From NCBI GenBank assembly GCA_903933475.1, contig CAIZKE010000353.1:1-28834 (forward strand): a stretch of DNA of 28,834 bases. Direction: 5' to 3'. This DNA comes from an uncultured Alphaproteobacteria bacterium (GTDB taxonomy: Bacteria > Pseudomonadota > Alphaproteobacteria > Caulobacterales > Caulobacteraceae). Positions 22,324 through 28,834 of this stretch are shown piece after piece (the stretch's first letter is position 1; every line of letters starts with the position of its first letter). Under the pieces are notes generated by a model. The model worked only from the letters and a program-made list of their open reading frames with translations. It made no database searches and was not told the origin of the DNA. The translations under genes were made by a program, and so were the position numbers.

Positions 22324-23724
22324 ATGTCTGAAGACAACTTTTTCCCCGACCCCGCCGACCTGGTTGAAGCCATCGAGGATGCCTCGCTTGATGGGGACAC
22401 GGCCTCTGCAGAGGACGATGAGCCTACTCAGGCCGCCCAGGCCATCGCCGTCATGGGGCTTACGCGCATGTCGCTCCAGGAGCTGAAGGACAAGTCCCCC
22501 GCCGACCTGCTGTCCTTCGCTGAGACCCTGGAGATCGAGAACGCCAACTCCATGCGCAAGCAGGACATGATGTTCGCCATCCTCAAGGTGCTGGCCGAGG
22601 AGGGCGTGGAAATTTCGGGCTCCGGCACCATGGAGGTCCTGCCCGATGGCTTCGGCTTCCTGCGTTCCCCCGAGGCCAACTATCTTCCCGGGCCAGACGA
22701 CATCTACGTCAGCCCATCCCAGATCCGGAAGTTCGGCCTCCGTACCGGCGATACGGTCGACGGAGGGGTTCGTGCGCCTCGGGAGGGCGAGCGCTATTTC
22801 GCCCTGGTCAAGGTTGACCAGATCAACTTCGAGCCGCCGGAGAATGTCCGTCACAAGGTGCTGTTCGACAACCTGACCCCCCTCTACCCGCAGGAGCGGC
22901 TGAGGATGGAGATGGAGGACCCCACCCTGAAGGACCGTTCCGGCAGGGTCATCGACATCGTCGCACCCCTGGGCAAGGGCCAGCGCTGTCTCATCGTCGC
23001 CCCGCCCCGGGTCGGCAAGACGATCATGATGCAGAACATCGCCAAGGCGATCGCTGCCAACCATCCGGAATGCTACCTCATCGTGCTCCTGGTGGACGAG
23101 CGCCCAGAGGAAGTCACCGACATGCAGCGCACGGTGAAGGGCGAGGTCATTGCCTCAACCTTCGACGAGCCCGCCCAGCGGCACGTCCAGGTGGCCGAGA
23201 TGGTGATCGAGAAAGCCAAGCGCCTCGTGGAGCACAAGCGGGATGTGGTCATCCTGCTCGACAACATCACCCGCCTGGGCCGGGCCTACAACACCACGGT
23301 GCCATCCTCGGGCAAGGTCCTGACCGGCGGCGTGGACGCCAACGCTCTCCAGCGGCCGAAGCGCTTCTTCGGCGCGGCGCGGAACATCGAGGAAGGCGGC
23401 TCTCTGACCATCATCTCCACGGCCCTGATCGACACCGGCAGCCGGATGGACGAGGTGATCTTCGAGGAGTTCAAGGGGACGGGGAACTCGGAAATCGTCC
23501 TGGACCGGAAGGTGGCGGACAGGCGCATCTACCCGGCCATCGACATCCTCAAGTCCGGCACCCGTAAGGACGAGCTCATCACCCCGCCGGGGCAGCTGAC
23601 CAAGACCCACGTCCTGCGCCGGATCCTCGCGCCCATGGGTGCCCAGGACGCCATCGAGTTCCTGCTCGACAAGCTGCGCCAGTCGAAGAACAACGACGAC
23701 TTCTTCCAGTCCATGAACACCTGA
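22324..23724 (+). CDS. rho: Transcription termination factor Rho
   Basis: A 466-residue hexameric RNA-dependent ATPase that ends untranslated transcripts. After an acidic N-terminal extension of about 47 residues (SEDNFFPDPADLVEAIED onward), the core begins MSLQELKDKSPADLLSFAE. The cold-shock-like RNA-binding domain contains GFGFLRSPEANYLPGPDDIYVSP. The Walker A loop APPRVGKT has Lys232-Thr233, followed by LIVLLVDERPEEVTDMQR and the Q/R-loop regions. Compared with E. coli Rho (419 residues, P-loop Lys181) the offset is explained almost wholly by the extension. ATG 22324 follows a long leader. A parS site lies 17 bp beyond the stop codon. Confidence 0.97.
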   Translation: MSEDNFFPDPADLVEAIEDASLDGDTASAEDDEPTQAAQAIAVMGLTRMSLQELKDKSPADLLSFAETLEIENANSMRKQDMMFAILKVLAEEGVEISGSGTMEVLPDGFGFLRSPEANYLPGPDDIYVSPSQIRKFGLRTGDTVDGGVRAPREGERYFALVKVDQINFEPPENVRHKVLFDNLTPLYPQERLRMEMEDPTLKDRSGRVIDIVAPLGKGQRCLIVAPPRVGKTIMMQNIAKAIAANHPECYLIVLLVDERPEEVTDMQRTVKGEVIASTFDEPAQRHVQVAEMVIEKAKRLVEHKRDVVILLDNITRLGRAYNTTVPSSGKVLTGGVDANALQRPKRFFGAARNIEEGGSLTIISTALIDTGSRMDEVIFEEFKGTGNSEIVLDRKVADRRIYPAIDILKSGTRKDELITPPGQLTKTHVLRRILAPMGAQDAIEFLLDKLRQSKNNDDFFQSMNT

Positions 23725-23740
23725 CACGCTGCGGACCTGC

Positions 23741-23754
23741 GTTTCACGTGAAAC
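23741..23754. other. parS: parS site 1 (ParB-binding centromere)
   Basis: A perfect 14-bp palindrome GTTTCACGTGAAAC between the convergent rho and quinone oxidoreductase genes, about 4.2 kb from the putative origin. It is the universal ParB/Spo0J recognition core. Confidence 0.93.
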
Positions 23755-23773
23755 ACCGGTTCTGCGGTCCCGC

Positions 23774-24745
23774 TCAGGGGACGAGCAGGGTTGAGCCCAC
23801 AGTCTGGCGGGATTCCAGCGCCTCATGGGCCGCCCGGGCCTGGCTGAGCGGGAAGGTCTGGCCGATCTCGATGGAGATTTCCCCGGCGGCGATCCGGCTG
23901 AAGACCGCGGCCGCGCTGGAATCCAACTCTTCCGTCGTGGAAATGTAGTCCCCCAGGGTCGGGCGGGTGAAGAACAGGGATCCCATCCGCATGAGCCGCG
24001 CCGGTTCAACGGGGGGCGGTGAGCCCGAGGCATTGCCGAAGCTGACGAAGGTTCCCCGCCGTGCAAGGCTGGCCAGGGTGCCCTCGAAGGTGGAGGCTCC
24101 GACCGAGTCGTAGGCGACGGACACGCCCCTGCCGCTGGTGATCCTGAGGACCTCCGCGGCCACGTCCTGCTCCCCGTATTGGATGACGTGGTGCGCGCCC
24201 AGGGCCCGCACCCGATCGGCCTTGGCAGGGCTACCGGCGGTGGCGATGACCTCGGCACCCAGAGACCGGGCCCACTGCACCAGGATCTGTCCAACACCTC
24301 CCGCCGCGGCGTGAATGAGCACCGGCTCCCCGGCGCGCAGGGGCCGGCAGCGCAGCAACAGAAATTCGGCGGTCATGCCCTTCAACAGGGCCGCCGCCGC
24401 CGTGCGCTCATCCACGCCCTCGGGGATCCGCACCGCACGTCCGGCATCGACCAGGTGGAGGTCGGCATAGGCGCCAATAGGTCCCGAGGCAAAGGCGACC
24501 CGGTCGCCCGGGCTGAAACGCTCAACGCCCTCCCCGGCGGCGATGACCTCGCCAGCGCCCTCCATACCCAGTCCGGAGGGGAGTTTGAGAGGATAGAGGC
24601 CGGACCGGTGGTAGGTGTCGATATAGTTGACGCCGATGGCGACCTGCCGGACCAGGATCTGCCCGGGGCCAGGCGCAGGGTCCGGAAGCTTGACGAGGTC
24701 CAGGACATCAGGACCGCCGGTGGCGGCGAAGCGGATGGCGTGCAT
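23774..24745 (-). CDS. Quinone oxidoreductase (QOR family, zinc-free MDR)
   Basis: A 323-residue NADPH-dependent medium-chain reductase. VGVNYIDTYHRSGLYPLKLPSGLGMEGAGEV (about residues 37-67) is the QOR signature, and HAAAGGVGQILVQWARSLGAEVIATAGS holds the nucleotide-binding AGGVG loop near residue 150. The zinc ligands of alcohol dehydrogenases are missing, as in QOR. It probably reduces quinones by one electron, or other enones, in the cytoplasm. ATG 24745; an in-frame TGA lies one codon upstream, so no longer form is possible. It is the only minus-strand gene among rho, mnmE and mnmG, suggesting later insertion into an otherwise conserved rightward cluster (inference). Confidence 0.92.
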   Translation of the reverse strand: MHAIRFAATGGPDVLDLVKLPDPAPGPGQILVRQVAIGVNYIDTYHRSGLYPLKLPSGLGMEGAGEVIAAGEGVERFSPGDRVAFASGPIGAYADLHLVDAGRAVRIPEGVDERTAAAALLKGMTAEFLLLRCRPLRAGEPVLIHAAAGGVGQILVQWARSLGAEVIATAGSPAKADRVRALGAHHVIQYGEQDVAAEVLRITSGRGVSVAYDSVGASTFEGTLASLARRGTFVSFGNASGSPPPVEPARLMRMGSLFFTRPTLGDYISTTEELDSSAAAVFSRIAAGEISIEIGQTFPLSQARAAHEALESRQTVGSTLLVP

Positions 24746-24888
24746 GGCTCAGGTCTCTCCGAGATGGCCAGGGAGCGTGCCCCGGCAAGGCTGTCGGTGA
24801 TATTGCGTAAGACGTCGTTGATACCGTAGATCGCCTGGACGGCCTTCCCCGACACTTAGGCCCGCCGGCTTCTATTCGGAAGGTGGTT

Positions 24889-24916
24889 TTGCGATCCCTG
24901 CAGGCCGCGCTATCCT
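24889..24916 (+). promoter_or_regulatory. Candidate promoter for the DUF6489-mnmE unit
   Basis: TTGCGA (24889-24894), a 16-bp spacer and TATCCT (24911-24916) lie 24 bp upstream of ATG 24941. The remainder of the 195-bp divergent region with the quinone oxidoreductase shows no other clear signal. Confidence 0.45.
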
Positions 24917-24940
24917 GATCGCGTCATTGGAGGCCCCGCC

Positions 24941-25192
24941 ATGAAGATTACTGTCGAGATCGACTGCTCCCCCGTCGAGGCTCGGGCCTTTCTGGGCCTG
25001 CCCGACGTCAGCGCCCTGAATGCGCGGATGGTCGAGGAAATGCAGTCAAGGATGACCGCGAACATGTCCATGCTGTCTCCCGACGAACTGATGAAGAACT
25101 GGATGAGCTTTGGTGCCGGCGCACAGGAACAGTTCACCAAGCTGATGACCCAGGCCGCGGGCCTGGGCGCGGGCGCCGCCCGCCCCAAATGA
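24941..25192 (+). CDS. Small DUF6489-family protein
   Basis: An 83-residue soluble protein beginning KITVEIDCSPVEARAFLGLPDV, then a helical Met-rich middle (NARMVEEMQSRMTANMSMLS, SPDELMKNWMSFG) and a Gly/Ala tail. I recognise it as the alphaproteobacterial family annotated DUF6489, of unknown function. The middle resembles short phasin-like or coiled segments but has no catalytic motif. GGAGG precedes the start. The stop overlaps the mnmE start (ATGA), so its translation is coupled to the tRNA-modification GTPase. Confidence 0.82.
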   Translation: MKITVEIDCSPVEARAFLGLPDVSALNARMVEEMQSRMTANMSMLSPDELMKNWMSFGAGAQEQFTKLMTQAAGLGAGAARPK

Positions 25193-26532
25193 CCGACACC
25201 ATCTTCGCCCCCGCGACCGCGCCAGGACGGGCAGCGGTGGCCGTGGTGCGCCTGTCCGGTCCCGGGACCCTGGACGCCGTTCGCGCGCTCTGCGGTCGGG
25301 AGCCGACGCCGCGACGGGCCTCGCTACGAAAGCTTCGGGCTGGAGATGGTGAAGTTCTCGACGACGGCCTCGTGCTCTGGTTTCCGGCTCCCGGGAGCTA
25401 TACGGGCGAGGATAGCGCCGAGCTGCACCTGCATGGTGGCGGCGCGGTCGTCGCGTCTGTGCTGAGGGCCCTTGCCACGCTTGGCCTGCGGCTAGCCGAG
25501 CCCGGTGAGTTCACCCGCCGCGCCTTCGAGAACGGCCGGCTCGACCTGGCCCAGGCCGAGGGGGTCGCTGACCTCATTGATGCCGAGACCGAGGCCCAGA
25601 GGCACCAGGCCCTGGCCCAGCTCGACGGCGCCCTGGGCCGGGCCCGGGACCTGTGGCGCGCTGACCTTGTCGAGGCCCTGGCCTTCTTCGAGGCCGCTGT
25701 GGATTTTCCCGACGAAGATCTCCCAGAGGACCTTGCGCGCAGGGCACGTCCGGTCCTGGACCGTCTGGTCGTGGCCCTTTCCGGGGCAGTCGCTGGCGTT
25801 CGGCGGGCGGAGCAGGTCCGGGATGGCTTCTCCATCGCCCTGGTCGGCGCCCCCAACGCGGGGAAGAGCACCCTTCTCAACGCCCTCGCACGCCGGGAAG
25901 CGGCGATTGTCACCCCGACACCCGGAACCACCCGGGACATCATCGAAGTGTCCCTCCGCCTGGCGGGGTACAAGGTCGTCCTGGCGGATACAGCGGGCCT
26001 TCGCGAGGCGGAGGACACGGTGGAGATCGAGGGCGTACGGCGGGCCCGCCTGCGCGCTGCCGAGGCTGATCTCAGGCTCTGGGTGGTGGACGGGGCCGGG
26101 GATGCCGATGCCGGAGTGGCCCCGCTGGATGTCCTGAGGGCCGGGGACCTTTGCCTGCTCAGCAAGTCGGACCTCCCGGCCGGGGACGCGGCGGGCCGGG
26201 CGCTCATCGAGGCCACCGCGCTTGGCCTGGAGCCCCACAGGCTCAGCGCCCAGAGGCCCGATGACGTCTCTGCCCTCGAGGTTGTGCTTTCCGGGCGGGT
26301 CGTCGCGGCCCTGGGCGGTTCGGAGCCGCCTGCGGCTACCCGCCTGCGCCATGCGGCGCTTCTCTCCGAGGCCATACAGCGCCTTGAGAGCGCCCGTGCC
26401 CTCTCGGACGCCCCGGAACTGGCCGCTGAGGACGTTCGCCTCGCCGCCCGCGCCCTGGACCGGATCACGGGGCGCATCGGTCCCGAGGACGTCCTGGACC
26501 GGATCTTCTCGACCTTCTGTATCGGCAAGTGA
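25189..26532 (+). CDS. mnmE: tRNA uridine-5-carboxymethylaminomethyl(34) synthesis GTPase MnmE
   Basis: A 447-residue GTPase that, with MnmG, installs the (carboxymethyl)aminomethyl group on U34 of tRNAs. The N-terminal formyl-THF-binding domain is recognised by TIFAPATAPGRAAVAVVRLSG and PGEFTRRAFENGRLDLAQAEGVADLI. The G domain has G1 GAPNAGKST (220-228), G2 TPGTTRD, G3 DTAG and a G4 reading SKSD instead of NKxD. The C-terminal FCIGK (443-447) carries the essential cysteine. It dimerises and acts in complex with MnmG, encoded next. ATG 25189 overlaps the preceding small gene. A parS site begins four bases past the stop. Confidence 0.96.
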   Translation: MTDTIFAPATAPGRAAVAVVRLSGPGTLDAVRALCGREPTPRRASLRKLRAGDGEVLDDGLVLWFPAPGSYTGEDSAELHLHGGGAVVASVLRALATLGLRLAEPGEFTRRAFENGRLDLAQAEGVADLIDAETEAQRHQALAQLDGALGRARDLWRADLVEALAFFEAAVDFPDEDLPEDLARRARPVLDRLVVALSGAVAGVRRAEQVRDGFSIALVGAPNAGKSTLLNALARREAAIVTPTPGTTRDIIEVSLRLAGYKVVLADTAGLREAEDTVEIEGVRRARLRAAEADLRLWVVDGAGDADAGVAPLDVLRAGDLCLLSKSDLPAGDAAGRALIEATALGLEPHRLSAQRPDDVSALEVVLSGRVVAALGGSEPPAATRLRHAALLSEAIQRLESARALSDAPELAAEDVRLAARALDRITGRIGPEDVLDRIFSTFCIGK

Positions 26533-26535
26533 CCT

Positions 26536-26549
26536 GTTTCACGTGAAAC
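26536..26549. other. parS: parS site 2
   Basis: A perfect GTTTCACGTGAAAC in the 77-bp mnmE-mnmG gap, starting four bases after the mnmE stop and preceded by T, as in the 16-bp consensus. About 2.8 kb from site 1. Confidence 0.93.
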
Positions 26550-26609
26550 CCGGGCCGTTCTGGTGTAGGACCTTGCCGCTTCCAGGACCTGTAGGAGCGG
26601 GTAGAGCGT

Positions 26610-28454
26610 ATGTGGGATGTCATCGTGATCGGCGGCGGCCACGCTGGCTGTGAAGCGGCGGCGGCCTCGGCGCGTTTCGGCGCCCGCACCCTGCTGCTGA
26701 CCCACCGGATCGAGACCCTTGGCGAGATGAGCTGCAACCCGGCGATCGGCGGCCTGGGCAAGGGCCATCTCGTTCGGGAGATCGATGCCCTGGACGGGGT
26801 GATGGGCCGCCTGGCCGACGCCGCCGGTATCCAGTTTCGCATGCTCAATAGGTCCCGGGGGGCCGCCGTCCGGGGCCCACGGGCGCAAATTGACCGGAAG
26901 CTCTACCGCGAGGCCATGCAGGCCGAGTTGGCGGCAACGCCGGGTCTGGTGATCCGCGCCGAGGCTGTCGAGGACCTGGTCGTCGAGGCTGGGCGCGTGA
27001 CCGGGGTCGTGGGGGCGTCTGGCGCGGTCTATCCCGCCGCGCGGGTGGTCCTGACCACGGGCACCTTCCTCAAGGGTGTCATCCATCTGGGGGAACAGCG
27101 GATCCCCGCAGGCCGCGTCGGCGAAGCGCCGGCGATCGGCCTCGCCGACCGTCTGTACGCCCTGGGCCTGTCCATGGGGCGACTCAAGACCGGAACGCCG
27201 CCGAGGCTGGATGGTCGAACTATCGCCTGGGACCGCCTGGACAGCCAGGCCGCGGACCCCGTCCCCAGCCCGTTTTCCTTCCTCACCGACCGGATCACCA
27301 ATCCCCAGGTCGCCTGTGGGGTGACGACTACGACACCTGAGACGCACCGGATCATCGCCGAGCGGCTTTCGGAGTCGGCGGTCTATGGCGGCCGCATCCA
27401 GGGCCGCGGGCCACGGTACTGCCCCTCCATCGAGGACAAGGTGGTGCGCTTCACCGACCGGACCGGCCACCAGATTTTCCTGGAGCCCGAGGGCCTGGAG
27501 GATCCCACCGTCTATCCCAATGGCATTTCCACCTCGGTCTCCCCGGAGACCCAGGACCTCTTCCTTCGCACCATTCCGGGCCTCGAGGCCGTTCAGGTCT
27601 TCCGCCACGGCTATGCCATCGAGTACGACTTTGTGGACCCGCGCGAGCTGGACTCAGCCCTGGAGGTCAAGCGTCTGCCGGGTCTCTACCTGGCCGGCCA
27701 GATCAACGGGACAACCGGATACGAGGAGGCGGCGGCCCAGGGACTTGTGGCGGGCCTCAATGCCGCCCGTTCGGCCTCGGGCGCCGACCCGGTCGTCTTC
27801 CGGCGGGACGAGGCCTATATCGGCGTGCTGATCGATGACCTGGTCACCCGGGGTGTCACCGAGCCCTACCGGATGTTCACCAGCCGGGCCGAGTTCCGGT
27901 TGACCCTGCGGGCGGACAATGCAGACCAGAGGCTCACCGACCGGGGCCTCGCCCTGGGATGCGTCGGTGTTTCACGTGAAACCGTCTGGCGCGCGCGTCG
28001 CGCCGAACTGGAGGCCGCCCGCCGCCGCGCGGCGGAGCTGGTCCTCACGCCCGCTGCGGCCGCCCGGGAAGGCCTGCCTGTCAAGGCGGATGGCCAGAGG
28101 CGCAACCTCTCGGAACTCCTCGCCTATCCGACCATCGCCTTTGAGGATCTGGCGCGCATCTGGCCGGAAATCAGCGATTGGAGCCCGGCAGTCCGCGAGC
28201 AGGTCGAGATCGACGCTGCCTATTCCGGCTATCTCGACCGGCAGGCGGCGGACGCTGAGGCCTTCCGACGGGACGAGTCCCTGCGCCTGCCCCCGACCCT
28301 GGACTACGCTGCGGTGGGCGGGCTTTCCAACGAGATCCGTGAAAAGCTGTCCTCGGTTCGCCCCCTGACCCTCGGCCAGGCCGCCCGGATCGAGGGTGTG
28401 ACCCCTGGCGCTCTCACCGCCCTCCTGGCCCATGCCCGCCGCCACGCCGCCTGA
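26610..28454 (+). CDS. mnmG: tRNA uridine-5-carboxymethylaminomethyl(34) synthesis enzyme MnmG
   Basis: A 614-residue FAD-dependent partner of MnmE (also called GidA). WDVIVIGGGHAGCEAAAASARFG (2-24) is the FAD dinucleotide fold; CNPAIGGLGKGHLVREIDALDG and RGPRAQIDRKLYREAM follow; GTFLKGVIHLGEQRIPAGRVGE and GRGPRYCPSIEDKVVRF are family signatures, the latter with a conserved cysteine, and the second GRxE/Rossmann region and GYEEAAAQGLVAGLNAA come later. The length matches the usual 620-630. ATG 26610 has AGGAG at 26593-26597, rather far upstream. Codons for Val-Ser-Arg-Glu-Thr at 27969-27983 embed a parS site. The 3' end overlaps rsmG by 23 bp. Confidence 0.97.
   Translation: MWDVIVIGGGHAGCEAAAASARFGARTLLLTHRIETLGEMSCNPAIGGLGKGHLVREIDALDGVMGRLADAAGIQFRMLNRSRGAAVRGPRAQIDRKLYREAMQAELAATPGLVIRAEAVEDLVVEAGRVTGVVGASGAVYPAARVVLTTGTFLKGVIHLGEQRIPAGRVGEAPAIGLADRLYALGLSMGRLKTGTPPRLDGRTIAWDRLDSQAADPVPSPFSFLTDRITNPQVACGVTTTTPETHRIIAERLSESAVYGGRIQGRGPRYCPSIEDKVVRFTDRTGHQIFLEPEGLEDPTVYPNGISTSVSPETQDLFLRTIPGLEAVQVFRHGYAIEYDFVDPRELDSALEVKRLPGLYLAGQINGTTGYEEAAAQGLVAGLNAARSASGADPVVFRRDEAYIGVLIDDLVTRGVTEPYRMFTSRAEFRLTLRADNADQRLTDRGLALGCVGVSRETVWRARRAELEAARRRAAELVLTPAAAAREGLPVKADGQRRNLSELLAYPTIAFEDLARIWPEISDWSPAVREQVEIDAAYSGYLDRQAADAEAFRRDESLRLPPTLDYAAVGGLSNEIREKLSSVRPLTLGQAARIEGVTPGALTALLAHARRHAA
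27969..27982. other. parS: parS site 3, inside the mnmG coding sequence
   Basis: A perfect GTTTCACGTGAAAC read in frame as GTT TCA CGT GAA AC, i.e. Val-Ser-Arg-Glu-Thr. It lies in the C-terminal third of MnmG, about 8.4 kb from the putative origin and 1.4 kb from site 2. Confidence 0.93.
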
Positions 28455-28834
28455 AACCCCCCTGACCCCAGAGGCCCCCCTCACCCCCGAGGCCTTCGCC
28501 GCCCTGACCGGCGCCGATGACCGGGCCCTGGCGGACCTGGAGATCTATCGGGCTCGGCTTGAGGACTGGAACCAGAGGATGAACCTGGTGGGTCCCGCCA
28601 CCCTGCCCGCCTTCTGGGCCAGGCACGCCCTGGATTCGGCCCAACTCCTCCCCCTTGCGCCCGAGGCCCTGACCTGGGCGGACCTGGGTACAGGGGCCGG
28701 TCTTCCCGGTATCGTCCTGGCCATACTGAGCCGGAATCGCCCGGGCTTTCACGTCCACCTGGTTGAAAGCATGGCCAAACGCTGCCGCTTCCTCGAGGCG
28801 GTGACGGCGGAACTTGGTCTGGCCGCGACCGTCC
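28432..28834 (+). CDS. rsmG: 16S rRNA (guanine(527)-N7)-methyltransferase RsmG, N-terminal part
   Basis: The first 134 residues of the methyltransferase, cut by the right edge. It starts at ATG 28432 within the last codons of mnmG. An N-terminal Pro/Thr-rich stretch contains a duplicated TPLTPEA-like unit (PETPLTPEAPLTPEAF), then LEIYRARLEDWNQRMNLVGPATLPAFWARHALDSAQLL, the usual RsmG opening, and ADLGTGAGLPGIVLAIL, the S-adenosylmethionine-binding motif I, followed by VHLVESMAKRCRFLEAV. The product methylates N7 of G527 in 16S rRNA. In Caulobacter-like genomes parA and parB follow; here they would lie just outside the window. Confidence 0.95.
   Translation, partial: MPAATPPETPLTPEAPLTPEAFAALTGADDRALADLEIYRARLEDWNQRMNLVGPATLPAFWARHALDSAQLLPLAPEALTWADLGTGAGLPGIVLAILSRNRPGFHVHLVESMAKRCRFLEAVTAELGLAATV

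Noticed and set aside
25398..27608. Very long minus-strand open frame (736 codons) opposite mnmE and mnmG
   Set aside because: Shadow of two clearly recognisable plus-strand genes in GC-rich DNA; Arg/Ser/Ala-rich translation with no family features.

Overview
This window is a GC-rich (roughly two-thirds G+C), densely packed chromosomal segment from an alphaproteobacterium, most likely family Caulobacteraceae (Caulobacter, Phenylobacterium or Brevundimonas type; the genus cannot be resolved by eye). Three things point there: a divergent PpsR-type regulator / hemE pair flanking a 0.5-kb AT-richer non-coding gap, which is the position of the Caulobacter chromosomal origin (Cori); the order hemE-hemH-hemJ-rho-mnmE-mnmG-rsmG on one side and ppsR-maf-aroE-coaE-dnaQ on the other; and three perfect parS sites (GTTTCACGTGAAAC) within 4.3 kb on the rho-mnmG side. 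GANTC (CcrM-type) sites occur in the key intergenic regions.

Layout. 1-1868: the tail of a 2-hydroxyacid dehydrogenase and an AbgT-family transporter (+). 1850-5288 (-): a MoeB-like adenylyltransferase coupled to a DUF2244 membrane protein, then an accessory-looking unit of two paralogous MarR regulators and a Tat-exported nitroreductase-like oxidoreductase, driven by a promoter carrying two TTAGrCCTAA operators. 5384-6918: nth and a convergent periplasmic cyclophilin separated only by a palindromic repeat that supplies both stop codons. 7004-12295 (+): adenosine kinase (PfkB), hisB-hisH-hisA-hisF-hisE and an unusual SDF-family transporter, nearly all translationally coupled. 12252-14542 (-): a timA-mltA-smr operon. 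14748-15251 (+): secB. 15256-19038 (-): dnaQ, then the coupled ppsR-maf-aroE-coaE operon. 19039-19535: putative origin. 19536-22062 (+): heme genes hemE-hemH-hemJ. 22324-23724 (+): rho. 23774-24745 (-): a quinone oxidoreductase. 24941-28834 (+): a DUF6489 gene coupled to mnmE, then mnmG and the start of rsmG.

The genes read as a normal origin-proximal housekeeping region. The origin and parS cluster initiate replication and segregation. The his cluster shares its transcript with a purine-nucleoside kinase. The heme genes encode three late steps (UroD, HemJ, HemH). MnmE and MnmG modify the tRNA wobble uridine, and RsmG methylates 16S rRNA. I saw no tRNA, rRNA, CRISPR array, IS element, prophage or defence system, and no clear candidate for a wholly new multi-gene system. 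The most unusual items are the palindromic stop-codon repeat, the double-MarR/double-operator unit, the SDF transporter lacking canonical sodium-site residues, the origin with no complete CtrA site, and a GANTC site placed on the candidate dnaQ promoter.
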